From NCBI GenBank assembly GCA_905182995.1, contig CAJJDP010000102.1:66183-130182 (forward strand): DNA of 64,000 bases, given 5' to 3'. Position numbers and translations under genes: made by a program. The notes beneath the pieces were generated by a model. That model had not been told where the DNA came from and did not search any database. It saw nothing but the letters and a program-made list of their open reading frames with translations. Position 1 is the first letter of the stretch, and each line of letters starts with the position of its first letter. Positions 1 to 12,092 of the stretch are shown one piece after another. The stretch is from Paramecium octaurelia (Eukaryota > Ciliophora > Oligohymenophorea > Peniculida > Parameciidae).

Positions 1-841
1 AATCCTTACTAACTACATTCGAAATCAATCATACATCCAACAACAAATCTATAGCCAAATCGTATTTCCTATTACTTATGGCATTCTCACTAATCTGGAA
101 TCTCAAATTCAAATCATCTGGTCTCTTGTCCAATTCTTGCAACTCCTCTTTTATCGTCTGAGGCAATTCATGCCATTCCCTAATCATTTTATAGAATTCC
201 CTGATTTCCTAGTATAGTTAATTGAATTCTTAGTCTCCTGATTTCGTTTCAATCTATTTGAACAAGGCCTCCGCCTTATCGAATTCCCCTAATAGCACAT
301 GTCCCTTAACTTAGTATAGTCTAAATCTATCATAATGTTGTTTTAATTTTTCATTTTCCAGACTTGAAGCACTTAATTTAATCAATTCATGGGCATTTTC
401 TTTGAAGGAATGCTGATTCAATTCCATTATAATCTTATCGCGTACATCCTCTCCAGTTATCTCTTTGGATAGACGATCTACAGAGGCAATGAAATTCTCT
501 AAATTTTAATTTTTCTAATATATATCTACGAAAGAGTTCTTATAAACCAAAGCCACAAAGGGGATGGATTGAATCTGCAATTACTACTTAATTTCTTCAT
601 TCTTATCGATGTCGACATTAAGAAGTGTGCCCAAATTCTCATACTGCCTCAGATGTCCCAATAATGTTTTATTGAATTCTTTGCATTCAGAGGACCAAGA
701 GGCATAACAATTTAAAAAGATCATCCTCTCTTCGCTCAATTTCTCTATCTCCTACAAATCATTTGCTTCCATGACAAATTTTTGGACTCCTCCAAATTAA
801 TATGAGAATCGAGGAAACCAATTCACAATTCTTTTAAGCAT
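1..841 (-). CDS. CnoX/YbbN-like thioredoxin-domain protein, 3' end beyond left edge
   Basis: Thioredoxin fold followed by a helical TPR-like tail. Visible are the active-site region ASWSSEC, the cis-proline stretch IQSIPFVALVY, and the YbbN-type tail with RPDDLNLRF and LAIDLLL. The first catalytic cysteine is replaced (WSSEC rather than WCxxC), as in E. coli YbbN (SQHC). The family acts as a redox-linked holdase that hands clients to chaperonin. The basic N-terminus MLKRIVNWFPRFSY could be a mitochondrial presequence, which is inference. A 22-nt intron at 13-34 (GTATG...TAG) is needed to avoid a TGA, so the gene runs off the window. An alternative start is the ATG at 772, but that would remove the first beta strand. 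The chosen start overlaps the upstream gene's stop by 19 nt. Confidence 0.75.
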
Positions 842-1191
842 TTCTTTAATTATGAAAAAAATATTAATAGTCTCCGGTCTCGCGGGATCATAGAAATAAG
901 AAGTTGTCCAAGTCTTAAGCTAATAGATGAAAACTAAGGTCCTCCCTGCAGATTCTTTGCAAGTAGCTCATCGTAAACTTTAAAAAGGTTTATAAAAATT
1001 GGCCAATATCCACCCACTGGCCAAAGCATCTGTCAAATTATGAATTGATAGGCAAGTACGATGGATTAACCAATTTCGTTACTAGCTTTTAATTTAAGAG
1101 GGAAGTCTTGAAATTCCTTCAAAATATTGATAATCCCATTATTGAAGGCGGATGTTGCTTCTTTATTAATTAAGTATTAAAATCGAGACAT
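823..1191 (-). CDS. Hypothetical protein, about 112 aa
   Basis: The frame opens at the ATG at 1191 (MSRFQYLINKEATS) and stays open if one 30-nt GTACTT...ACAG intron is removed. It stops with TGA at 823-825. I recognise no family. The last 30 residues overlap the start of the thioredoxin-like gene downstream on the same strand, so either the 3' boundary is wrong or both belong to one transcript with an intron I could not place. Only 27 nt separate its start from the divergent gene at 1219. Confidence 0.45.
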
Positions 1192-1218
1192 GAATAATTC
1201 AGCGAAGAACAAATTCAA
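1192..1218. promoter_or_regulatory. 27-nt divergent intergenic spacer
   Basis: This is the whole spacer between two divergent predicted start codons (1191 minus, 1219 plus). Any promoter must be very compact or lie inside coding sequence. No motif is recognised. Confidence 0.35.
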
Positions 1219-2015
1219 ATGGCTGATCAAAAGGCTAAACAAATCCTCCTCAATTGTTCTGATCCTCAAACTCTCTTGAAGCAACTTTGTAACAAATATA
1301 ACGAATCTCCACCAATTATAGATAAGTATCGCTTAATAAGGGCAGTCCGCTTTGCTCTGCTTACAGATGGTAAACAATATCAGTCGCCTTTTAAACATGA
1401 TGAACCTAAATTATGTGAGATTCTGGATGTTAGAGGGTTCTTTCTAAGTGAACCCTAAGAAAACATATGTTAAATAATTTATGAAAGGTATTCAATACAT
1501 GAAACAAAAGGTGCAATGAAATGCTTTAATAAGGAATTCTGAGAGAATTTTATGCATTTTATAAAATAAAGCAAATTGGCAACCTTAGTTAATTAAGATT
1601 TTGCACACCCATAGGATATGATCTCTTTGTGGAATTGATCAGCAATTTGACTGTGATTAATGCGAATCCCAGTTACTCTCAATCAAAAAAGGAAAGTTTA
1701 AAGAGAGAAAGAGTTAAAAGTTTCATAGAGAAATTCTACATTAAATGGAGATAATACACATCTTATTAGAGAAGATACGTTAGATCAAATTTCAATGAAT
1801 TTATGTGGATAGATAATCGACGAAGTAATATAACAGAGTTGATATCCTAATACTCTTCATGTGAGAGACAAGATTACACTAGTTAGTTAAGTTGTATTGA
1901 CAGCGTGGCTTTGAAAATAGACAAGCATCCTGAATCAATGGGGAGGTTGATGAAAATTGAACCCTCGCCAGAAATGTAAGAATTGGTGTTGGAGACTATG
2001 TAAACTATGATTTGA
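1219..2015 (+). CDS. Hypothetical helical protein, 257 aa
   Basis: The frame begins MADQKAKQILLNCSDPQTLL. It needs one 23-nt intron at 1488-1510 (GTATTC...AAAAG), after which it stays open to TGA at 2013-2015; the spliced length is an exact multiple of three. The composition is that of an ordinary soluble, mostly helical protein with a basic middle (KKESLKRERVKSFIEKFY). I see no motif that assigns a family. Confidence 0.7.
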
Positions 2016-2057
2016 GTTGGAAAGTATGTATACATAAAATAATTATCAATTTTTATA

Positions 2058-3432
2058 ATGCTTCCATGTCTTGAGAAAGTCTATTAGATGGTTCTGTAAA
2101 CTCAACTCTAATTTCTCGATAATGAACAAATACTATAAATTAGATTGCAAGATTCATATCGATTGATCTTGAAGAAAGATTACTTGCATATCTATAATAA
2201 GGATGACCCCTTTATTTCTCTTTTGATTTGTTTTCCAAATTTAATACAATGGTACGTTGTGAAAGACCTATTGATTGGGTTTTCAATAAACGGATACGAA
2301 TTTACGAGTCATCAAGGCAATTTACTTAAGAAACTCAAAACTCTCTTAGGAGGGAGAATGCTGTTCTCCAAGGTTCAAGACTTCTTCTAGCCCTAGAAGG
2401 TATTGGGAAGTGGAAGTTCTTCGAAAGTGATGGGTGTGACGGAGAAGGAAAGCGGAAACCAATATGCTGCAAAATGTGTGAAGAAGGAAGATATGAGTTT
2501 TTAGGAAATTGAAATTAATAATCAATTGTAGCATCCTGCTTTTGTTAAGGTCAAGGAGGTGCATCAAGGAGAGACCAGCTTTTACATAGTGATGGATCTA
2601 TTGCAGGGTAAAACCTTATAATTGTTTCTTGGGCACCATAAACCTTTCCAATTGGAGTAGACAAAATAAATTATGCATGTATAATGATCAATAAATATGA
2701 GAGGCCTTGTTGGAGGGCATAGAATTCATGCACTCCAAAAACATTATGCATAGAGATATTAAACCTGAAAATATCATTCTGGAGGTGAAAGGAGGGTAGG
2801 TTAGGTTGAAAATAGTAGATTTAGGTTTGGCTACTTATAGCACACTGAGTAAATTTATTTGCATAACCAAGTAGAGAAGTTCAAAAATCCCAAATGTGGC
2901 ACTATTGGATTTGTGGCTCCAGAAATCATCAACTTATAAAATCCTAATCACACTTATGATAAGGCCTGCGACATCTTCAGTTGTGGAGTAATCTTTTACA
3001 GACTGCTCACAGGCAGAGATGTCTTTCCAGGATCTAAATTTTCCTATGTTTTTGAACTCAATAAGAAGTGCAATATTGATTTCACCTATCTAACTTTGCA
3101 AAAACTGCCTGTTAATTTGACAGTATGCATTTGTATTATTGAGGAATCTTGTTTAAAGAATGTTATCAAGAGATCCTAAATTGAGACCTACAGCCACTTA
3201 GTGTTTGAATCACGAATTTTTTAAGAACATTCAAAAATACAGTGTCATCCAAAAAAAGCAAGGGTTTTTGTAGTCCAAATAGCACACTGTTGAATTCAGT
3301 TAGGATCAAGACATTTAGGAGTATTAAGGATCGTTTGTGACTACAGAGAGAATGTAGTATTCAAGCTAACCCAGATAACAACAAAAGACTATAAAAAAAT
3401 TGAATACATCGTAATTTGATAACATAATTTGA
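2058..3432 (+). CDS. Protein kinase with N-terminal PH-like region
   Basis: Ser/Thr kinase of a ciliate CAMK-like type. About 110 N-terminal residues look PH-like and precede the catalytic domain. Visible motifs: glycine loop LGSGSSSKV, lysine in QYAAKCVKK, catalytic loop [13 protein letters not shown], a DLG triad in place of DFG (VDLGLATY), activation segment CGTIGFVAPE, and RDPKLRPTA. Introns at 2679-2703 (25 nt) and 2849-2874 (26 nt) restore frame. Between PVNLT (about 3115) and RNLVQRML (about 3150) the frame slips by one nucleotide with no plausible GT-AG intron; the spliced length is one base over a multiple of three. That is either a sequence error or a broken gene. The pseudokinase at 29603 shares this architecture. 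Confidence 0.85.
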
Positions 3433-3436
3433 ATGT

Positions 3437-4328
3437 TCAGAATTAATATTATGATTATTACAAAGAGCATTGTTTTGCTATATTCGATTCAGTCGGAAAA
3501 AATACAGCCCGAGTGTAATAGCTTTTCTCCCGGCAATTAGTTTTAGTTTCTCCTAATTGAATTCCACTGCATAGGAGTAAATTTCTTAAGGGTTTGCAAT
3601 GCTGCCGATAACTGGTTTGAGTGGACAAGAGAGTGGGTTGACTATTCTATTTACTCACCCTCTTGATGTAATTTCCAAATATTTTGTTTTTGAAATCAGT
3701 GATGGATTTCAAATTTGGTGATTCAGTTTCTCTAGATTTTAAATTATTTTCAGTATCGCATTTTTGTATGACTGAATCATTTTCACTGTAGATTGGCAGT
3801 TAATAATTCGATCGTTTAGTTGAGGACATCATTCTTGAGGTGGAATCTACAACTTCGATATCTTATTAACTAATTTTGCTTAGTGTTTCTTGATTTTATT
3901 TGTTTATTTTTCTCATCTATTTTTTTAGAGCTAGGATCTATTTAATAATGACATTTTACTTTTTCTATCTTCTGTTCCTTGTTTTAAGGTAATTTGAATT
4001 GGTTGCTTATTAATTGTAAGAATCTATCCTAATATCCAAAGTTAAATAAATTTTTTTCTCTCATCTTATCGTCATACTCCTCCAGTTTCTTCATCATCTC
4101 ATCTCCTTTACGAATCTACTCAATTAAGGTATCTCTATTTGGTTCCTTCGTTTCATATTACTCTAATTCTGTTAACTCAAATTACTCTCGCCATAATCCC
4201 AACCATTGATGCACAGATTTTTATTCGGTTTCAACCTCAGAATATTATGCTTCTTAGGTCCCATCAAAATTATTGAAGCATCAATCTTGCAATTCTTCCT
4301 TGCCAAAAATTTCTATTTTTATTTACAT
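3437..4328 (-). CDS. Coiled-coil protein with one in-frame TGA near the start
   Basis: From the ATG at 4328 the frame reads MQIKIEIFGKEELQD, then TGA at 4281-4283, then CFNNFDGTQEAQY, and is then open to TGA at 3437. One 22-nt intron (GTAAAATG...AATAG), just before ILALKKQMRK, joins two otherwise separate frames; with it the spliced length is an exact multiple of three. The protein (about 289 codons) is charged and helical (RKGDEMMKKLEEYDDKM) with a Ser/Asn-rich tail. The TGA could be a Trp codon mutated to stop, a sequencing error, or selenocysteine. An alternative start at 4366 lies in another frame. No family is recognised. Confidence 0.55.
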
Positions 4329-4486
4329 ACGAATTATTACTAAGGATTCCATTCTTGTACATCCATCTTTTAGAAGACTGTGATGAGCACGAACTGTATT
4401 GAAACCAGTATTCTCAAATGCAGTTCTACCGAATCTCTTACAGGGAGGATGAATGAAGTCTTTACTCATTTAATAAATAAAATAAC

Positions 4487-4636
4487 TCATTTCTATTGTT
4501 TTGCATCTTCGATTAAATTAATTCTTTTTTTGTATTACTCCACACACTCTTTTATACACTCCTCTTCGCTGTTGATGAACTTGCTACTATTGAAAGCATA
4601 CACACACTTCTTGAAGCAGTTTTTAATAATATCCAT
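4487..4636 (-). CDS. Tiny TIM chaperone-like protein, 49 aa
   Basis: A short protein with the twin CX3C signature of small Tim proteins: NCFKKCVYAF and EECIKECVEQ, spaced 15 residues apart. In the family these cysteines form two disulfides, and the proteins escort hydrophobic precursors across the mitochondrial intermembrane space. At 49 residues it is shorter than typical Tim8/9/10/13 (about 80-100). The start ATG at 4636 lies only 22 nt from the stop of the upstream gene, so a longer N-terminus on the same strand is unlikely. The subfamily (Tim8, 9, 10 or 13) cannot be told. Confidence 0.65.
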
Positions 4637-4658
4637 AATTATATAATAAAATTAAAAC

Positions 4659-5414
4659 TCATTATTATTTACTAATTTCTCGCAAGTACTTTCTTAGTCT
4701 TTTCTAAATTAATTATATATTAATATATATTACATCCTCCAAATCTCTGTCCAATTTACTCTACTTTATTTAACCCACCGTAATGTTCTCTCTCTCTTTC
4801 TTGTACTCCTCCAAATCTTGCACATAGAACTAATAAACCTTATCAAAAACCCTGTCGATGTTTGCTTGGCTTACGTAACTCCCAAAAAGGTGGAACACAC
4901 TCATTGACATCGCTCCCTTCTTCCAGATTGAAATTGGCAATAACATGCAAAAACTACCCATCAAAGCACCCCAACAATACGCAGTGATTCCTATTCTATT
5001 CCTACAATCAGCAAGTTAAGCAACCAGCATCATCCGATTTTACAATCGAAGCAAGTCATTCAAGTCCATCTCCTAGTGACTCTTCCTCATCTCCTTGCTC
5101 ACATACTCAGCAATAACATTATTTTTTTCAAACACATATTTTATCACATTTTATTTATGCGTGAAACTAAATTGATACTGTGGAATATATGTTCCCCCAA
5201 AAATGTTTGAAAGAAATTGCGAAGTTTGATTCACTGCGCTTGCATAGAAAGAATACAATTATCCTGTCTCCTCATCATAACTCGAGGGCTTGTGCTTTAT
5301 CAACTAAGGTCCCTCGACAGGTTTCTTTTCCTCCTACTACTGAGACAATTCCATCCTTATTCTCTGGCTTAAGGTCATCGGTTTTCTACTTTTCTCTTTC
5401 TCCTAATCTTCCAT
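4659..5414 (-). CDS. Small membrane-associated protein, 251 aa
   Basis: A single intronless frame starts MEDQEKEKSRKPMTLSQRIR. The charged N-terminus is followed by a helical region (NDLLRLQNRMMLVAQLADC), a hydrophobic segment around ITAYCWGALMGSFCMLLPIS that could span a membrane, and a basic coiled tail (LEEYKKERENITVG). No conserved family is recognised. Confidence 0.65.
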
Positions 5415-6795
5415 TATTTTGTGTTGTAAAATAATATATAATACACTTTATTCGATTAATTTTAGTTATTTCTGCGATATTTTGAGTCAATTATTTCTTA
5501 ACCAGAAGGTTAACCTTTGAAATCAGATTGATTGGTATTCAAAGACAGTGCCTTATTGTACTATTATTTTAATTATTTTTCAACTTATCCTTTTTGAAGT
5601 ATTTGGATAATGACTTTAAATATTAATCTAAGAATCAATTATAAATAAAATTTGAAGCTATCTTAATATTCAAAAAAATGAAATAATACAATCACATGCA
5701 ATTAAGGAAGTAATTGATTTTATAATATAAGATTTATACTAAAATAAAAGTTGATAAAAAAATTAAAAATGAATTATAACACTTACTAAAAAGGAAATCA
5801 CTTTTGATCCAAATAAAGATCCACTATTGATTTAAGGGTTTATAAAGAAAATTATATCTGATAATAGTGCAAAATGCCAATTGTTAAATTTAATAACTCC
5901 TGATGAAAATAAATTTCTTATGAATTGATTTCTTAATTTAAGGGATAATTAATCAATTTTAATAGTCTTTAAATTTGAGTTAAGAATAGGCATTTTTAAT
6001 GAATAGATTGATTCTATCATTAAAGGTTCCTTGTTTTATTAATATGTTAATAATTAGAAAATAAATAAAATATAAAAATCTTATTATTATTATTAAGTAG
6101 CTCATATCAATAATTAAGGTTTATTTTTTATGATAATTTTAAGATTTTATTTGCTTCTTAAAATATCCTTTATTGGGCATATTTCTGTTTTTTCGACACA
6201 ATATAATTTGTTTTTCAAACTCTTAAGGCTTACAAGGCTTATGAAATCTTAGCTTTTATGAAACTTAAAATGTTGTAATACATCTTTCAAATTTTTATAT
6301 AACAAAGTATTTTAGACTATAACTTTATGAATTGCATCAATAGTTTTAATTAATTTTTTGTTTAAACTTAATTATTTAATCAAGAAGCTCCTAAATTTAA
6401 TAAGCAAAGATTACTATAATTAGGATATAATTAGGCCGTTGATTATGCTACCACTTATGATGCAGATACTAAATATTTTACCTGTTCCTTCTATTCTCAT
6501 CATCTTTAATTTAATAAAGAGAAATAAATTAAGCAGCAGATATATAATAAATATAATCACATGAATACAATATTATTATGGCAATTCTTATAATAATCTT
6601 AATTATAATTACAGTGATGATATATTGATTTTCAGACAATATAACAAGTCTCTTTATAGCCATAATTATTACCAGTTCCCTTCAGATTCCCATATTTGAG
6701 TAGTAATCGCATTTAATATCTTCCATCAAAATCAATGAAAACAAATAAAAATACTATTTTTAAATTAAAAAACATAGATAAATTTCCATTTATTA
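5415..6795. other. AT-rich gap with decayed coding traces
   Basis: No intact gene found. Around 5770-5930 and 5930-6260 on the plus strand there are short open stretches ending in TGA, without good starts; one contains LFFKLLRLTRLMKS, reminiscent of the S4/S5 region of ciliate CNG/EAG-type K+ channels. It may be a decayed channel gene. This is low-confidence pattern matching. Confidence 0.3.
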
Positions 6796-9700
6796 ATGAA
6801 ATTTATTAAGAAATGTTTGAAATATTAAAGGCTTCAATTATAATATTTGATTGGACATACCTAGGTAGCATTAGAATAGGAAAACAAAATATTTTGGACA
6901 GTGTGCGAATTCATTAGAATGTTTTAAACCATCGCTCTAGTTTTACTATATAAACATATTATTCGAATGCTTAATACTAATATTGAATTTGATTAGCCAT
7001 CTTCGAGTTAGGATAAGGTTGAACTGTTATGTAGAATTACGATGCCTACCATTTTGGTATAAGAATATTTGTCCTTAGAACAAATTATATATTTCTAAAT
7101 AATATTTTTGGCATCACTCTTTTTAATGTTGCTCATCAACGTGGTTGCATTGAGATTGGAGTATATACATTTTAAACAAATAAAATTTCAAAATAAGCGG
7201 ACATTTAACAAAGTAGATGGCAATAGTTTTTGTAATGATTATTAACTTATTTTGTAGAATCGCTTAATCTATTGAATAGCACCTACAATAACAATGATTT
7301 TACAGAGCATTTCCTATTGAAACAACTAATGGGCACCGACAATGGATCCCTTATTGAATTGCAATTACTGCGAACCTCAATATTAACCAATTATTTCACG
7401 CACATCATGTTCCTACCTTAAATTTATTGGGTTGCCATCATATTCTATCGAATCCACAAACAAACCAATTACTCAATAGGACTGTTTATTTTAAACTTTA
7501 CACTCAACTCAATTTAACTGCTTTTTCTCATAATATTAGAAACTTTATCTTTGTACATGTAATAATCCTATCGACTTAAAGACACCAATTATTTGAGATT
7601 GAGAATAACCACTTCGTTTAAAATAGGACAGATGCTGAGAATCATTCCGACTCTAATATACTTTAGCGTACTTTACATAGTAGAACCAATGACCATATAC
7701 AACAACTTAGTATTTGAGCAAGTGTTGTCATGTTTTGGAATTTTGAATTTGATATTTGATCTCCAAGATCAATCCTTCAATATCCCGTTTGTTTAGCCCT
7801 ATAAAATCTATGTATTTCACTTGGCATTTTCATTGGCGTTTTGTTTGTCCTTTTTAAAACTGTTGCAGTTACACATAAATGACATAATAACATTGTCAAT
7901 GATGATATCTCCTTGTATGTGCAAGATGCTCAACCAATTGACAGACTTCAATTTCAAGAAAATAATAACTCATACCTTGCATCCAGAGAATATTCCGCCT
8001 AAATAAAAGATTTTGAAACGAAATTCCCAATCAATAACCAAATCCCTTATCGTTAATGACGATGTTCATCAAATTGAAAGGCAGATCTGCTTATAGAAAT
8101 TAGAGCAAGTGAGTATGATTAGACTTACAAATTACAAGTATTTCCTACAATTCCTGAGACTCTATGAGTTACTGTGTATTAATTAGCAGCATGTATATCA
8201 AACAACAGATGTTTTCAATCCCAACAAATCAAAGTTCCTAATGCAATGCTTCATTCTAATAAAAACTCACATTGAACTATGCAATAATGTGTACTGTTTT
8301 TGCAGAGGATTTTGGGGAGAGAAGAAACAGACTCTCTCTGTAAACTTACAAAAATAGGATATGAAAATCTTCTCTGATTACACTTGTAAGGGTCTAACCA
8401 TTTCAATAGACTTGATCGATAGATACATTCGATATTACATTAAACTTATTTTGAATATAGAAATATATGTCACACAACCTAATTTAACATACATAGCTCA
8501 GTTAATCAGTTTTCTAAGCAAATCAGAAGAGTCATTACAGGCATGGCTATAAGTTATGGAGGTAAAGCTCTAATTGCAAGAGTAAAAAAAGCCATTTGAT
8601 GAAATAACTACCAATCTGATAATAAGTTACTCTAAATATCAAACACTGTTTAGAGCGTAGTTTTATTTGAATGACAAATCCATCAGGAAGACTATCCTAT
8701 ACGGAGATTATAGGAACACTGAGTTGCAGAGAAGTCTGTTTATACATAAATTGATGCAGAGTCTGGATGTAAAGAAGAGTTACTTAATCAGATTAGGGAA
8801 TAATAAGCAATCATACGAAGAGGTTCAATAACTTTACATTGAATCCAACTCTTACTTCCTGCAACTACAAAGTGAATTGCAAGAATTTCATGATCAATCG
8901 CAATGTCGAACTTCTTGTTTGCTGATGATGCTGTACTATTGTGAAGTTCGTTGTGATTACCTGCAGTTTTAGAAGTATAAGAATGTAACTCTATTTACTA
9001 TATTTTTTAGTATCTCAGAACAAAGGACGTTAAGTTTTTTGAGTTCCCAATTATGTTTAATGCTCCTCAAAACATTTGTTATTTGAAGGTGAATTTGTCA
9101 AGATTCTCAAAACACAAGTGTCGAGGCGAAATCTTATCAAGATCAGAAAACTCATTTACGTTTTTTGGATTCGAATCCAAGGATGATTTCCTACGTCAAC
9201 GAGTTACTGTTCATGAGTTAGTGCCACGTTTGATTTCCTCGGTGCACAACACGATTATTGAGTTATTTCTAATGAGCAATCGACCTAATGTAATCAGAAA
9301 GGAGAGGTACCTTATAGCGGAGAAGACCAACCAAGAGATCGTTTTCATTGAGATGTTTATAGACTTGTGCTTTGTGATTACTGGCACTGAGTTTCCGGTG
9401 TATTGTTTCATGCAAGAAATCAAGCCAGTTGGAGTCTTCGAGAATATAAGGGGACACATAATTGTGGACGACTATGAAATCATTCAAGGCATAAGCTCCT
9501 TAGCTTACCAATCTTTATTCCTGGATTCGCCAAGTGAAATCTGCAATAGGGAGATTTCAGAATTCTATGGAGATTTCACTGAAATTGCCTAGAGACTTAA
9601 TCAAATGATGGACACAAAAACCAGTAGATACAGGGGCATGACTTAATCGGTGGTCAGCTAGTAGGGCATTCAATAGAAGGATGCGAATTCGGTGTATAAT

Positions 9701-12063
9701 CATTACAAGTTGAAATTGGAGGATCAATTATTCATCATGAGTGAGTAGGACAAGTTCTTTATTGATATGACAGTCACATTGACGTATGGGATTATCAATG
9801 GGAAAGTTTCAAAAGTATTGTTATTTATTTATATTATATTTTAAATAGTACTTTGTCATTGAGTTTAATAAAGTTTAACAAATTGATATCACTGAGAATA
9901 ATGACTCCAATTAAACCAACAGTTTGAAAAGCAGTGTAAAGTAGTCTTAATATACTCAAAGAACAAACACCTTATACGACATCTAAGACAACGAGAGGAG
10001 AAGCAGCGAGGGATCTATCAAACTGCAGAAGTACTCATTTCCCTAGCTCAATGAACAATGCATAACAGTCTCCCAGAATCAAATGCAAGGATTGAAGCAA
10101 GAATAATCGGATGACAGAATCAACAACCAAAAAAAACTGGAGAGGAAATCCAAGTTCTTCAATTTCAAAGGAGTTGCCAGGAAGTCTGATTCTAATGAAC
10201 AATTTAATAATGATCACGATTCTGGATCTTCTAATCACAAGGCGTCGGCGACATCGCAGAAACAACAATTAGATGTTCAAAAGTTCGTTTCAAAAGGTAT
10301 GCAATATTAGGAATTCTCGAATTTTGACTACGAGAAAATCATATTTGTAATACACATGATAAATGCTTTGATCCTGGGAATCATTTTAGTCTTTCTGCTG
10401 CTTTACTAATTGAAGTTCAAAAGCCAAGCAGAATCAATAATCCCGACCATTTAAATTTTACAAGCCTTCATTACTACTGATTACACCGACAACATCCAAT
10501 TGTCCCTGATGTACAATAAATAGAAAGAACTCAATCAGCAGGATCAATATTACCAACACCTATAGAGGTTATTGGTAAAGGATGCCAAAAACTACTTAAT
10601 GTACCAAAAGAACTACTTCTTAAATTAATAGATCTAAAATGTATTTAGTGACACCTAAGTGCAACATGAGAGTGAACAGGACACTAGTGCTTGGAATGCA
10701 GCCTTTTACATCCTCTACAATCAACTCGACTTTGTACAGGATCAGAACCAAAATCAAACCAACTAATTGCCGACTTATGTAAATCTGCTTCTGGACTTCC
10801 CATATCACAAAACAGCCTATGAAAATATCAATCAGGCATTTAGTGATTACGTTTAGTTGTCTATTGACAACTTTTCCGATTCCCAAAAGGCTCTCATAAT
10901 AATCCTAGTGGTCCTAAGCATTATTATATCCTTCATCTCTCTTATTGTGTATCATAACTACTTCAAATACATGAAAAAGATAACCAGATGCAGTGAGCAG
11001 GTGCAATTTGATGCACTTGAATCTGAGATCAATATCTGTGCGACGATCTTAACCAATAAATAAGTATATACTCATTATCATCTAGAAATTGTGTCTTTAT
11101 GATTACAAGATGGACTTCACAGCAAATTTCGATTTTCGATAGCATCAAGAAGGTCAGACTCATTTTTCTAGTTATAAAGTGATTAACAGTTCTCAGACTA
11201 ATACCAAGCGATCACTCAATTTCACAGATGGCATTTCGATAAAAAGAGCATTGAGCTTTTTGTATCCTCTATTTTGTCTGTCAATCACATTAATCTATTT
11301 AGGAGTGACATACATGGATACGGAGAATGTGATGTCCGGTTTACAGAAGGATATAACCATATACAACGAAGGCATATTATTTTAGGAACAGTTTTCGATG
11401 CTCTGTATTAGTAGTATATTGCAAGAGAATAAGGATTATCTATTCTAGAAGAAGTACATCACTGCATCCTAGTTGCAACAATATTATGACTACATCTCGC
11501 CTTCCATTGTCACCACTCAACAATTGAGCAAAATCATTCGACTGCCAACAGGCATCAGGAGTGCTGATGTGATAGACTCCCTATCTGTTAACATTTGCAG
11601 TATCTTCTCGGATTAGGTGGATGTGTAATTATGCGAACGATTAGACTAAGGGTTGCTGCAGAATGGAGTCTTGGAGTCTACGCAATTCTACATTATTCAG
11701 TATAGGAACAACTACGAACTCAATTATCAAGACACCTTGGATTATAGTACCACAGAGGATATCGTCTCAATCAATTTCATCATCAAAGGCATCACTAATT
11801 ACATCAACAGATCTAAGGAAAATTTGGAAACTTACATTCAGGAACAAATTGATTTAAAAATGAACTGGTTCATCTTCATTTTCACATTGACAATTATTTT
11901 GCAAGTAATCCTATCCCTTTTGATTTCATAAAACCTAAAATGGAGATTGAAATCCTTAAAACAATTGATATACTTATTGCCTCGTGACACTTTATATGCA
12001 AATGATAGTTTTATGAAAACACTAAATTACGTACAAAGACATCAAAATGATTTATGTTAATGA
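6796..12063 (+). CDS. TmcB-like giant multipass membrane protein, 1719 aa
   Basis: A large ciliate membrane protein resembling the tiny-macrocysts/TmcB-like family, known for many transmembrane helices plus a PAS-like central part. Four introns (26, 26, 34 and 22 nt; for example GTAATGATT...TTGTAG near 7230) give an exact multiple of three. The N-terminal third has repeated hydrophobic segments (IIFLASLFLMLLINVVAL, FILNFTLNSIQLLFLIIL). The middle contains FENIRGHIIVDDYEIIQG, where relatives have their PAS signature. The C-terminal third has more membrane spans (IIFVIHMINALILGIILVFL, ALIIILVVLSIIISFISLIV, MNWFIFIFTLTIILQVILSL) around Gln/Asn-rich loops. The start at 6796 is the first ATG of the open frame. 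The family function in ciliates is not established; mechanosensing and cAMP signalling have been proposed elsewhere. Confidence 0.75.
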
Positions 12064-12092
12064 TTCTATTTAATATTAAGATTATAATTGAA

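Noticed and set aside
5180-5434. Plus-strand ORF of 84 codons
   Set aside because: Antisense shadow of the 251-aa minus-strand gene at 4659-5414.
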